DNA of 64,000 bases from positions 992,001 through 1,056,000 of the forward strand of contig NZ_BBRK01000004.1 in NCBI RefSeq assembly GCF_002090115.1. Direction: 5' to 3'. The stretch is from Demequina sp. NBRC 110054 (GTDB taxonomy: Bacteria; Actinomycetota; Actinomycetes; Actinomycetales; Demequinaceae). Positions 18,301 to 25,417 of the stretch are shown here, piece after piece. Position 1 is the stretch's first letter. Every line of letters starts with the position of its first letter. The notes beneath the pieces were generated by a model. That model was not told where the DNA came from, searched no databases, and saw only the letters and a program-made list of their open reading frames with translations. The position numbers and the translations under genes were made by a program.

Positions 18301-18338
18301 GAAACGGGGGGTGTGAGAAATCCGACAGTCAGTGCCAT
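15318..18338 (-). CDS. Sortase-anchored surface protein with two seven-bladed propellers and FN3 domains
   Basis: The 1006-residue protein has a Sec signal (residues about 21-45, ending VPASA) and then seven 42-residue YVTN-type beta-propeller repeats (pattern SPDGNTAYVTN...VSVIDTATGT) at about 47-340. A fibronectin III domain, a second set of seven propeller repeats (about 440-735) and two more FN3 domains follow. An acidic D/T/E/S linker leads to LATTG at 972, a membrane helix and the RR..HR tail. LAXTG is the class E sortase signal of high-GC actinobacteria. ATG 18338 is preferred to an upstream TTG because TAGCCT at 18346-18351 ends 7 nt before it. A binding or adhesion role at the cell wall is inferred; no catalytic domain is seen. 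Confidence 0.88.
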   Translation of the reverse strand: MALTVGFLTPPVSHPRPGHSTLKLVAGAIIGALVALTWGAVPASAATVTGSIDVDLRPSEIALSPDGNTAYVTHVSFDKVSVIDTTTGTVTGTITVGDNTSGIAVSPDGNAAYTTDADDDTVSVIDTATGTVTGTITVGDSPNAIAVSPDGNAAYTTNGNDDTVSVIDTATGTVTGTITVGDNPSGIAVSPDGNTAYVTNYRDGNVSVIDTATGTVTDTITIGDYPWDVAVSPDGAAAYATNAADNTVSVIDTATGTVTDTIAVGDTPVSVAVGADSASAYVTHIDSDAVSVIDTATGTVTDLIDVGDGPYDIAVDPDGANAYVTDFYGGTVSVVTLALAPGAPSAVTASAGESSVYVTWDAPSDDGGADITGYTVTVRDGSTVVATAEAGSELRGRTVGDLTNGVEYSVTVTATNAAGVGDASPAATATPLDADSPNATTDTIAAGSGTWAVAVSPDGETTYVANDSSSTVSVIDTATGAVTNTISVGFGPTGIATSPDGAYVYVANNGGGTVSVIETATHTVTTTIPGVDGAYSVAVNPDGTVAYVTNPYVGTVSVIDLATHSVSGTVAVGGRPYGVVVSADETMVFVTDLDSDAVIAVDTSSLLVLGTASVGRDPYNIALSPDGNTVYVANSGDDSVSVLEAATGTVTTTIAVGNAPYGLAFTPDGTAVYVTNGFDDSVSVIDTASETVADTIAVGDRPYRIAFAPDGATAYVTNNASSTVSVLTSTTTPDAPASLVATAGNTAAQLSWDAPMDDGGLAITDYVIEFRETGGAWDTFADGASTDTTATVTGLTNGTTYEFRVSAVNTNGTGTASSVASATPATVPAAPTGLSITSTVESFLASWTAGDDGGSAITGYRLEYRLVGDTAWSTLPDLDAAVLEAVVDSLTGGASYEVRVIATNAVGDSSPSDVVTTSVISVTEEADDAEDDAAGDDDTGTADDSDGESGTLADGDTADTTATADSTSDESLATTGSEGTLGIVLAAILALGGAGILTARRLYAHR
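17318..18200 (-). repeat. 126-bp coding tandem repeats of propeller 1
   Basis: The first propeller is encoded by seven units of 126 bp (42 codons). Several are nearly identical in DNA, for example the blocks beginning with CGCCGACGGTGATCGTGCC near 17795, 17921 and 18047. Such similarity suggests recent expansion or homogenisation. The second propeller uses the same unit length but is more diverged. Confidence 0.8.
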
Positions 18339-18461
18339 GGCGCTGAGGCTAGCGAGTAGTTGCTGTATCAGCAATCATCCCGGCGACATCGAGGCCTGAG
18401 GGTTTCCTGAGGACGTGCTTCGGTGTCCGGAATCACCCATTTTGGGGAGCGCGTGGGCCCT

Positions 18462-19781
18462 CTACGCCACCGCAGGCGCGCGCGAGACGGTCTCCTCGTA
18501 CGCCTTCTTGCGGCGCAGGTAGCGCCAGCCGCCGAGCATGAGCGCGATGCCGAGCGCGCCGGACCACGCGGTCACGGTGAAGCCGGCGTGGGCGCCATAG
18601 CTGTCGATCGCGAGGCCCGTGAGCCACGCGCCGAGCGCGACGCCGAGGTCCAGGCCCACGCGGGTCCAGGCCATCCCCTCGGTCACGCGGGTGCGGGGGA
18701 CGAGGGCGTGGACGACGCCGTCGCCGACCGCCATGGTCGGAGCGATCGCGAGCCCGGTGAGGAACATGAGGATCGCGAGCCACGCGAGCGAGCCCGCGTA
18801 GTGGAACGTGATCGCGCCGATGCCCGAGGCGGTCACGCCCCACAGCAGGCGCGACGCGAGGGTGCGGCTCCACACGCGCGAGCCGTACAGCAGCCCGCCG
18901 ACGAGCGAGCCGAGCGCGAAGACCGCGAGCACGGGACCGGACCAGCCCTTGAGACCGAGCTCCTCGGCGAAGGCGACCGTCGCGGCGTCGGCCGACGCGA
19001 ACAGCGCGCCCTGCGTCGCGAAGACGAACGACGTGAGGATCAGCGCGGGCGTGGTGACGAGCAGGTGGCCGCGCAGCGGGCGGCGGTAGCGCTGCACCTT
19101 GCGCTGGGGGACGTGGTAGCCGATGCGCGGCAGCGAGCCGTCGATCATGGGCACGCTCGCGAGGGCCGAGGTGCCGGCGTCGCCCCGCTTGGCCGGAGGC
19201 TCGGTCTCCTTGAGCGCCAGGAACACGTAGCCGCCGATCAGCAGGGACGCGGCGGCGACCACCGAGGGGAGCCACGAGGCGACCTGGGTCGCGAGGATCG
19301 TGGAGAGCGCGGGGCCCGCGATGAACAGCGTCTCCTCCATCGAGCTCTCGAGCGAGAACGCGGAGTTGAGCGCGTGCTTGTCGGGGACGATGTGGGTCCA
19401 GCGGGCGCGCGTGAGGGTGGACTGGGCGCCGGCGCCGGAGAAGAACGGCAGGATCACGAGCAGCACCCAGGTCGGGGCGTGCAGCAAGGCCGCGACGACG
19501 AATGCGAGACGGGCGGCGACCGCGACCGCGAAGCCGATCCTGAGCACGCGGGACTGGCCATACTCGTCCACCAGCTTGCTGATCTGCGGGTTGACGATCG
19601 CGGCGCCGATCGCGAGCACGCCGACCACGAGGCCCGCGGTCGCGTACGAGCCGTACTCGATCTGCACGAGCAGGAAGGTGGCGAGTGCGGTCATGCCGAT
19701 CTGCAGCCGCGAGAACAGGCCCCACCAGAAGAATGCGGACGCGCCAGGAAGCGCAAGGATGTCGCGATAGCGCGAGAACAT
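18462..19781 (-). CDS. MFS transporter
   Basis: The 439-residue protein starts MFSRYRDILALPGASAFFWW and shows 12 membrane segments, with a long central cytoplasmic loop between helices 6 and 7 (residues about 195-240, Lys/Arg-rich). It is clearly paralogous to the carrier at 40441-41703: both have a short N-terminal RYR/TYRS..LPGA or HPGA motif, LTRARW, a conserved NSAFSLE or HSAFSLE segment and VTEGMAW or LTEGMAW late. This group is usually annotated as drug-efflux-like, but the substrate is unknown. ATG 19781 matches the paralogue's start. Confidence 0.82.
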   Translation of the reverse strand: MFSRYRDILALPGASAFFWWGLFSRLQIGMTALATFLLVQIEYGSYATAGLVVGVLAIGAAIVNPQISKLVDEYGQSRVLRIGFAVAVAARLAFVVAALLHAPTWVLLVILPFFSGAGAQSTLTRARWTHIVPDKHALNSAFSLESSMEETLFIAGPALSTILATQVASWLPSVVAAASLLIGGYVFLALKETEPPAKRGDAGTSALASVPMIDGSLPRIGYHVPQRKVQRYRRPLRGHLLVTTPALILTSFVFATQGALFASADAATVAFAEELGLKGWSGPVLAVFALGSLVGGLLYGSRVWSRTLASRLLWGVTASGIGAITFHYAGSLAWLAILMFLTGLAIAPTMAVGDGVVHALVPRTRVTEGMAWTRVGLDLGVALGAWLTGLAIDSYGAHAGFTVTAWSGALGIALMLGGWRYLRRKKAYEETVSRAPAVA

Positions 19782-19858
19782 GTCAACCCCGCTCGTGAAT
19801 GAAGGAGACGACGCGCAACACCGCACGTCTGCCGCACCACCTGCGCGATGCGACCGGC

Positions 19859-19965
19859 GCATCGTCCCGGGCGCTGCGGGGACCAAGGCCTCGCGGGACG
19901 ATGCCATATCGTCTCACACGGCGAGGCACGCCCGGTTCACGGATGCGGTGGGACTGGGACGATGC
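19859..19965. repeat. Three copies of the intergenic octamer GCATCGTC
   Basis: In the 208-bp gap between the MFS gene and the antiporter gene the octamer occurs at 19859-19866 (plus), 19897-19904 (minus) and 19958-19965 (minus). The gap holds no credible gene. Eleven more copies lie in other gaps of the window (see findings). Confidence 0.6.
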
Positions 19966-19989
19966 CCGGGCTGGGTCGTGGCGGCGGGA

Positions 19990-21216
19990 TCAGCGGGTCG
20001 ACGCGCGCGCGGGGAGCCATCGCGACGGGGGCCCGAGCTTCGCCGCGTAGCGCATCATGAGGCTGCCCGAGAAGGCCAGGATGAGCACGTACGCGGCGGC
20101 CAGCGGGCCGAGCTGCGGCTGCACGCCCGCGGCGATGCCGAGACCCGCGATGACGATCGAGAACTCGCCGCGCGGCACGAGCGAGACGCCGGTGCGCCAT
20201 TGGCCCTTGGAGCCGATGCCCGCGCGCCGCGCGGCCCACATGCCCGTGGCGATCTTCGTGGCGGCGGTGACCACGGCCAGACCGAGGGCCGGCAGCAGCA
20301 CAGGCAGCAGGTCGCGCGGGTCGATCGTCACCCCGAAGAAGACGAAGAAGATCCCGCCGAACACGTCGCGGAGCGGGGGCATGAGGTCGCGCACGTCGTC
20401 GGCCACCTGGCCCGACAGCGTGAGGCCCAGGAGGAACGCGCCGACCGCGGCCGAGACCTGCGCCGCCTCCGCGAGCCCCGCGACCAGGAAGGTGAGGCCC
20501 AGCACCGACAGCAGCAGCAGCTCCCTCGACCGCGAGTGCACGGCCGCGGACACGTGTCGCGAGAACTTGAAGGACACGAAGAAGGCCGCGGCGACCAGGG
20601 TGATCGCGACCGCGGCGGCGACGGCGCCCTGCGACAGGGAGGCGCCGACGAGCAGCACCGCCATGATCGGCAGGAACACCGCCATCACGATGTCCTCCAT
20701 GACCAGGATGCTGAGGATCACGGGGGTCTCGCGGTTCGTGTACCGCTCGAAGTCGCCGAGCAGGCGCGCGATGATCCCGGACGACGAGATGTAGGTGACG
20801 CCCGCGAGCAGCAGCGACGCGGTCACGGACCAGCCCATGAGGATGCCGAGCAGGAAGCCGGGCAGGCCGTTCGCGAAGCCGTCGACGAGGCCGGCGAACC
20901 ACGTGGTCTTGAGCCCGTGCTGGAGGTCCTGGGGCGAATACTCGAGGCCGAGCAGGAGGAGCAGGAGGACCACGCCGATCTGCGCGCCGACGGCGAGGAA
21001 CTCCTCTCCCGCGTCGAGAGGGATGAGGCCGCCCTCGCCGAGCATGAGGCCCGCGAGCAGGTACAGCGGGATCGAGGGGATGCCCAGCCGGGCGGCGAGG
21101 CGCCCGAGCATCGCGAGGACCAGCAGCACGATGCCGAGCTCGACGAGGATCTCGCTCGTGCCCTCCGGACCGGCGGCGACAAGCCTCAGCGCGCTCACGC
21201 TGCCGGTCTCAAGCAT
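19990..21216 (-). CDS. Cation:proton antiporter (CPA2, KhtU/Kef type)
   Basis: The 408-residue integral membrane protein has about 12 helices. The family landmarks are GIPSIPLYLLAGLMLGEGG, the helix VVLLLLLLGLEYSP, GAFLLGLTLSGQVADDV, FFVFFGVTIDPRDLLP and the late RGEFSIVIAGLGIA, which corresponds to the conserved RGEF/RG.F motif. No RCK domain is attached; the regulatory subunit is the separate gene ending 4 bp upstream. Together they should form a KhtTU-like K+/H+ exchanger for potassium or pH balance. Confidence 0.88.
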   Translation of the reverse strand: MLETGSVSALRLVAAGPEGTSEILVELGIVLLVLAMLGRLAARLGIPSIPLYLLAGLMLGEGGLIPLDAGEEFLAVGAQIGVVLLLLLLGLEYSPQDLQHGLKTTWFAGLVDGFANGLPGFLLGILMGWSVTASLLLAGVTYISSSGIIARLLGDFERYTNRETPVILSILVMEDIVMAVFLPIMAVLLVGASLSQGAVAAAVAITLVAAAFFVSFKFSRHVSAAVHSRSRELLLLSVLGLTFLVAGLAEAAQVSAAVGAFLLGLTLSGQVADDVRDLMPPLRDVFGGIFFVFFGVTIDPRDLLPVLLPALGLAVVTAATKIATGMWAARRAGIGSKGQWRTGVSLVPRGEFSIVIAGLGIAAGVQPQLGPLAAAYVLILAFSGSLMMRYAAKLGPPSRWLPARASTR

Positions 21217-21220
21217 GGCT

Positions 21221-21700
21221 CTATCCGATCAGGATCTGTCGCGCCTGGCCCACGGCGTGCTCGCTGCCCATCACCAGGACGGTGTCTCCGGCCTGCAGCT
21301 CGAAGTTGGGGCCGGGACCGGGCACCCCGACCTCGTCGCGGATCACGGCGACGATCGAGGCCGACGTGGCGGTGCGGATGTGCCCGTCGCCGATCGTGCG
21401 GTTGGTGAGGCCGCCGTGCCCAGGCATCGTGATCCACTCGATCGCGAGCCCCTCGACGGTGTGCCGCAGCGACTCCAGCCGCGCGGTGATGTTGGTGCCG
21501 CCGAGCAGCTCGGCGAGTGCCGACGCGTCGCCCTCCGACAGCTCGAGCGTGCCCGTGCAGTCGTCGGGATCCTCGCGGTCGTAGATGCCGATGTCGCGCT
21601 TGCCGTCTCGCCGCACCACGATGCCGACGCGGTCGCCGCTCTCCGCCGTGAACTCGTAGCGGACGCCGACCCCGGGAAGGGGCGTCTCGAAGATGTCCAT
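21221..21700 (-). CDS. RCK_C/TrkA-C domain regulatory subunit (KhtT type)
   Basis: The 159-residue soluble protein has an N-terminal beta-rich region (MDIFETPLPGVGVRYEFTA, GDRVGIVVRRDGKRDIGIYD) and a C-terminal TrkA-C domain (SIVAVIRDEVGVPGPGPNFE, then GDTVLVMGSEHAVGQARQIL). KhtT proteins gate the partner antiporter in response to c-di-AMP or a related nucleotide, or to pH. The antiporter starts 4 bp after its stop, so the pair is an operon. ATG 21700 has AAGGTAGGA just upstream. Confidence 0.85.
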   Translation of the reverse strand: MDIFETPLPGVGVRYEFTAESGDRVGIVVRRDGKRDIGIYDREDPDDCTGTLELSEGDASALAELLGGTNITARLESLRHTVEGLAIEWITMPGHGGLTNRTIGDGHIRTATSASIVAVIRDEVGVPGPGPNFELQAGDTVLVMGSEHAVGQARQILIG

Positions 21701-21747
21701 GGTCCTACCTTGGCACGACGGAGGGACGATGCGCCGGTCGCCGGGTG

Positions 21748-22704
21748 TCAGCCGGGCAGCGTGTCCTCGGGTTCGGCCGGGTCGGTCAGCAGGTGCCTCT
21801 CGCCCAGACGCGTCCAGCCGAGTCGAGCGAGAGCGGGGTTGTCCGACAGCGCGAAGTGCAGTGCGCGGACGATCGCGATGGCGCGCATCCGCGCGCGGAG
21901 GTCCTTGGTGTCGACCCCGTAGCCCTCGAGCAGCAGATCCGTGCCGGCGGGCTCGAACAGCAGCGCCGCGACGCCCAGATCGCTCACCGGGTCCCCGACG
22001 GAGAGCTTGCGCCAGTAGACGAGGCCCGCGAAGGCGCCGTGACGCGACATGACGACTCGCGGGTCGAGCGTGCCCGTGATCCACGTGTGCCCGAGCGTCG
22101 GCTCCGCCGCGTCGGCCGACCCCCACACGTCGCGCACCCGCTCCGCGAGGACCCGAGCGCCCTCGGGCGAGTGGAGTCCGGTCACCGCGTCGAGCGCGGA
22201 GGCCGCCGCCGCGAGTCGCGCGGCGAGCCCGTCGGCGAAGAGCTCGTGAGGGGGTGCGTCGGCAGGGACCCGACCCGCGTGGAGCTGCGCGAGCGCGCGC
22301 CCCAGGTCGCGCGCGGCGTCGGTGCGCAGCGGCGACCGGAGCGTGGTAGACGCATCGAACCAGCGAGCGATCTCGAAGCGATGCGGATACCCCAGCGCGG
22401 GCTCGCACACCTGGACGGGGAGCCTGACGTCGAAGTCCCACGTCGGCGCTGCGTCGCGCAGATGCCGCATCGCGACCGGGTCCCACGAGGGCGAGCTGTG
22501 CTCGCGAGGCAGCTCCACGATCATCTCGTCGCCCAGGCGGACGCTGAAGTGCTCCTCCATGTCGGTGTAGCGACCCCCGAGCGGCAGATGCGCATACTCG
22601 GGAGCGCTCGCGCGCAGCAGCGCGTGCACATAGTCGTCGGGCAGGATCTCGCCCGGCCTCACGCGCGGGAACCTCGAGACGCTGTCGTTCACGTCCAGCA
22701 TCAT
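21748..22704 (-). CDS. Degenerate aminoglycoside phosphotransferase-family protein
   Basis: The 318-residue protein aligns by eye with the phosphotransferase gene at 26255-27178: shared LGDEMIVELPRE vs LGDDLAVRLPRR, PTWDFDVRLPV vs PDWDFPVPAPV, DLGRALAQLH vs DLGTALAQVH, and a final ALARLGWTRL-like helix. The catalytic loop is changed: where active members have H-x-D-x-H-x-x-N it reads HTWITGTLDPRVV, and the metal-binding LDWGD is VYWRK, although DPVSDLG is kept. Both catalytic Asp are therefore missing, so it may be a pseudokinase or bind something else. Its ATG overlaps the Dyp peroxidase stop by 4 bp (ATGA), tying it to the copper/peroxidase operon. Confidence 0.72.
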   Translation of the reverse strand: MMLDVNDSVSRFPRVRPGEILPDDYVHALLRASAPEYAHLPLGGRYTDMEEHFSVRLGDEMIVELPREHSSPSWDPVAMRHLRDAAPTWDFDVRLPVQVCEPALGYPHRFEIARWFDASTTLRSPLRTDAARDLGRALAQLHAGRVPADAPPHELFADGLAARLAAAASALDAVTGLHSPEGARVLAERVRDVWGSADAAEPTLGHTWITGTLDPRVVMSRHGAFAGLVYWRKLSVGDPVSDLGVAALLFEPAGTDLLLEGYGVDTKDLRARMRAIAIVRALHFALSDNPALARLGWTRLGERHLLTDPAEPEDTLPG

Positions 22705-23924
22705 GCCAGCAGCGTGTCCCCCAGGAAGCCGTCCTCGTCGCACCCCGGCAGGATCGCGAACACCGCCGAGCCCACGGGCGTGGTCCACACGTTGAGCAGG
22801 TCGGCCTCGGCCAGCCGCTCCTGGATCGGCACGTACTGCGCGTCCACGTCGGCCTGGAGGCTGCCGAACAGCAGCCCGACCTCGGCGTCGTCCCCGCCCC
22901 TGGCCGGCTCGTCGTAGTTGTAGCCGAGCCGGACGATGCGCTGGCTCGGGTCGTCGGGCCGCGCCCGGCGGATGTGGGCGACGTCGGAGATGATCGGGAA
23001 GCCGCGCTCGTTCACGGCGTCGAAGTCGGGCTCGTCGTGCTCCTTGGTGCCGGTCAGGGGTGCGCCAGTGTCGAGCGTGCGGCCCACCGCGTTCTCGCGG
23101 CCCACGCGGTCCGCCTCGTCCCACGTCGCCATGTTCATCCGGATGCGGCGCAGCACGAGCGACGTGCCGCCCGCGAGCCAGCCGTCGGTGATCCACACGC
23201 GGGTAGCGAAGTCGTCCGCCGCGACCGGCGGGTTCGTGGTGCCGTCGACCTGGCCGAACAGGTTGCGCATCGTCGTGCCGGAGGGGTGGCTGCCGTAGGC
23301 CTGCCGGAAGCCGGTCTGGCGCCACCGCTCGGTCGCGAGGCTCGTCGCGTCCTTGACGATCATGCGCGTCGCATGGCTCACGGTCGTCGGGTCGTCGGAA
23401 TGGATCATCACGAGCACGTCGCCGTCCGACCACCGGTCCTCGAGCGCGTCGATCGAGAACGCGGGCAGCGGCCCGAGCCATGACGGCACCTGGTCCTCGC
23501 CGCCCGCGAGCACCGCGGCCGCGCGGCCCCAGCCCACCGTGATGGTGAGGCCCGCGGGGGCGCTCGCGAGCTCGGGCTCGGTGTCGGCGAGCGCGCCGGC
23601 GCCCGTCATGAGCCGGCGGGCGTCGTCGGTCCACAGGCGCATGAGTCGCGTGAGGTCCTCGCGCGTCGAGCCCTCCACGAGGTCGAAGGCCACGAACGTG
23701 CCGTGCGCGCCGGGGCTCGACGTGATGCCCGCCTGATGAACGCCGTGGAACGCGGTGGTGCGGCTGCCGTTGACGCCCGTCGTGTCGGTCGTTGCCGTGG
23801 GCTCCGTCGCACGGGCGACCGTCGCCCCGCCGACCGCGCCGGCCACGGCGCCGGCCGCCGCCGCGGATCCCGTGAGGAACCCGCGGCGGCTCGGACCGTG
23901 CGAAGAGGAGCTCGCGCGGGTCAC
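22701..23924 (-). CDS. Tat-exported Dyp-type haem peroxidase
   Basis: The 407-residue protein begins with a twin-arginine signal (PSRRGFLTGSAAAAGAVAG), so it folds with haem in the cytoplasm before export. The Dyp landmark GXXDGT appears as NLFGQVDGTTNP at about residue 215, with the candidate proximal His in DVAHIRRARPDD and the distal Arg in LGYNYDEP-adjacent sequence. The C-terminal VWTTPVGSAVFAILPG is typical of EfeB/DtpA proteins. It overlaps the PCuAC gene upstream and the degenerate kinase downstream by 4 bp each. In Streptomyces the equivalent peroxidase DtpA is encoded with the PCuAC protein ECuC and Sco and is linked to copper trafficking; the pairing here fits that role. Confidence 0.9.
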   Translation of the reverse strand: MTRASSSSHGPSRRGFLTGSAAAAGAVAGAVGGATVARATEPTATTDTTGVNGSRTTAFHGVHQAGITSSPGAHGTFVAFDLVEGSTREDLTRLMRLWTDDARRLMTGAGALADTEPELASAPAGLTITVGWGRAAAVLAGGEDQVPSWLGPLPAFSIDALEDRWSDGDVLVMIHSDDPTTVSHATRMIVKDATSLATERWRQTGFRQAYGSHPSGTTMRNLFGQVDGTTNPPVAADDFATRVWITDGWLAGGTSLVLRRIRMNMATWDEADRVGRENAVGRTLDTGAPLTGTKEHDEPDFDAVNERGFPIISDVAHIRRARPDDPSQRIVRLGYNYDEPARGGDDAEVGLLFGSLQADVDAQYVPIQERLAEADLLNVWTTPVGSAVFAILPGCDEDGFLGDTLLA

Positions 23925-24469
23925 GACTCGTCCGAGGACATATCCATGTCCTCGGAGTCCATGTCCATGTCGGCGGTGTACTCCTCCTGCGCGCCCGAGA
24001 ACTCCTTGACGACCGCGGTGAACGGCACCTCGGAGCCGTCCTCGAGCTCGAGCGTGATGTCGACCTCGGCGCCCGCCTCAAGAGGTTCGGTGATGTCCAT
24101 GAACATGATGTGGTTGCCGCCGGGCTCGAGCGTGAGGGTCTCGCCCGGCTCGACGGTGAAGCCGCCGTCGACCTCCTGCATGGTCGTGTTGCCGCTGTCG
24201 TCCGCGACGGTCTCGTGGAGCTGGACCATCGTCGAGGCGTCGGTCGACGCGCCGACGATCGTGACGGCCTCGTCGGTGGTGTTCTCGACCAGGCCGAAGG
24301 CCGCGGTCATGCCGTCGTCGACGGCCTTGACCCACGCGTCGGTGACGGTGAGGGACTCCGCGGTCTCGGCAGCAGAGTCACTTGAGCACGCGGTGAGCGC
24401 GAGCGCCGAGCCCAGCAGGGCGGCGGCGGCCATGAGGCGTGCGGGGGATGGGAGGGGGGACGTGTGCAT
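23921..24469 (-). CDS. PCu(A)C-type copper chaperone lipoprotein
   Basis: The 182-residue protein has a lipoprotein signal ending in LTAC (residues about 25-28) and the copper-binding set of the family: MVQLHET, then TTMQEV about ten residues on, and GGNHIMFMDI. That supplies the H(M)x10Mx21HxM pattern. The C terminus is an acidic, Met-rich tail (DMDMDSEDMDMSSDES), which could hold additional copper. PCuAC proteins deliver Cu(I) to cytochrome oxidase or other extracytoplasmic acceptors. It shares ATGA with the Dyp peroxidase gene. Confidence 0.92.
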   Translation of the reverse strand: MHTSPLPSPARLMAAAALLGSALALTACSSDSAAETAESLTVTDAWVKAVDDGMTAAFGLVENTTDEAVTIVGASTDASTMVQLHETVADDSGNTTMQEVDGGFTVEPGETLTLEPGGNHIMFMDITEPLEAGAEVDITLELEDGSEVPFTAVVKEFSGAQEEYTADMDMDSEDMDMSSDES

Positions 24470-24665
24470 GATTCTCTCTTCACTGGGGTGCCCGGAGGGA
24501 GGACGCGCGAGCGCGCCGGAGCCCGGGGTGATGTGTGTTTGGGGCGCTGCGCGGGCAGGTCCGTGGCCATGCGGGCCGGAAGCCAGCAGCCTCGAGGGCG
24601 TGCGTGGTCGTCGGCGCGCAGGGCTCGCAAGGGATGCGGGCCGCGAGCGGGGGCCGCGCGAGGCG

Positions 24666-25280
24666 TCAGGCCGTGCGCAGGCTCGGGAGGGAGAGCATCG
24701 GTGGCCCGCGCAGCACCGCGGGCTCGGAGGTGACGTCGCGACGGGCGACGACGGGCGCGCTCGTTGCCGGGACGATGCGGCGGGCAGCAGCGGGGGCAGG
24801 CCTCGGCGCGACGAGCGCCTCGCGCCACCGACGCGCCAGGTGCGCGGCGAGTCCTCGCAGCGCGCCCCACATGCGGTCCGCGCGGTGGATGACCGCGATG
24901 GTTGCGACCGCGGCGAGCACGTGCGCGACCGTCATGCCGGGTCCGGAGTGCGAGGCGTGGGTTGCCATCACCTCGAGCGATCCGGGCGCGACGTGGTGAG
25001 CCGAGGTGTCGCCCGCGAGGGTCGCGTCGGCGGTGCCCCACGCGAACAGCAGGTGGAAGATGCCCTGGCTTGCGAGCACCGCGGCGGTGAGGCGCGGGAG
25101 GGTCAGGCGGCGGCCGGCCAGATGGAAGCAGACAACGAACGCGAGGGCGAACGGCACGGCCACTCCGACGAGGGTCGGTGTGTGCGCGCCCGCGAGCACG
25201 TGAGAGCCGAGCGCGGCGAACGTCGTCACGGCCGCGCCCGCGAGGGCGCGCACCAGTCGACGGCGAGGTGACACGCGCAT
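24666..25280 (-). CDS. Multi-pass membrane protein, unknown function
   Basis: The 204-residue protein has four or five membrane helices (for example LAGAAVTTFAALGSHVLAGA and VAVPFALAFVVCFHLAGR) and a His-rich exterior segment (TSAHHVAPGS ... MATHASHSGPGM) that could bind a metal. A basic C-terminal tail of about 60 residues follows. It is 196 bp upstream of the copper lipoprotein on the same strand, and the His/Met content suggests a copper-related role, but I do not recognise a named family. ATG 25280 is preferred to a TTG at 25301: GACAAT at 25287-25292 ends 6 nt before the ATG. Confidence 0.65.
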   Translation of the reverse strand: MRVSPRRRLVRALAGAAVTTFAALGSHVLAGAHTPTLVGVAVPFALAFVVCFHLAGRRLTLPRLTAAVLASQGIFHLLFAWGTADATLAGDTSAHHVAPGSLEVMATHASHSGPGMTVAHVLAAVATIAVIHRADRMWGALRGLAAHLARRWREALVAPRPAPAAARRIVPATSAPVVARRDVTSEPAVLRGPPMLSLPSLRTA

Positions 25281-25287
25281 GCGGGGA

Positions 25288-25301
25288 TTGTCGCACGACA
25301 A
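25288..25301. promoter_or_regulatory. Inverted repeat overlapping the -10 of the membrane protein gene
   Basis: TTGTCGCACGACAA has perfect 6-bp arms around CA. It overlaps the -10-like hexamer of the minus-strand gene and lies just before the predicted transcript start, a natural place for a repressor. The regulator is unknown. Confidence 0.4.
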
Positions 25302-25345
25302 GTAGTTGACGTATTTACGAAATTGACTCGTTTCCTATTCTGTGG

Positions 25346-25364
25346 TGAGGTGAGCCTTACCCGG
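25346..25364 (+). promoter_or_regulatory. DtxR/IdeR-like iron box
   Basis: The segment AGGTGAGCCTTACCC inside 25346-25364 matches the core of the DtxR/IdeR consensus (AGGTTAGSCTAACCT) at 12 of 15 positions. It lies 54 bp upstream of the siderophore-interacting protein gene and just after a -10-like TATTCT (25336-25341). Iron-dependent repression of the downstream gene is the expected effect. Confidence 0.6.
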
Positions 25365-25417
25365 AACGGCCCGGGCGCATCGTCCTCGTCGCATCGTCCA
25401 TCTCCCCGGAAGGATCC

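Noticed and set aside
18339..18374. Longer TTG start for the surface protein
   Set aside because: The 12 extra residues cover a good -10 hexamer at 18346-18351 that fits the ATG at 18338.
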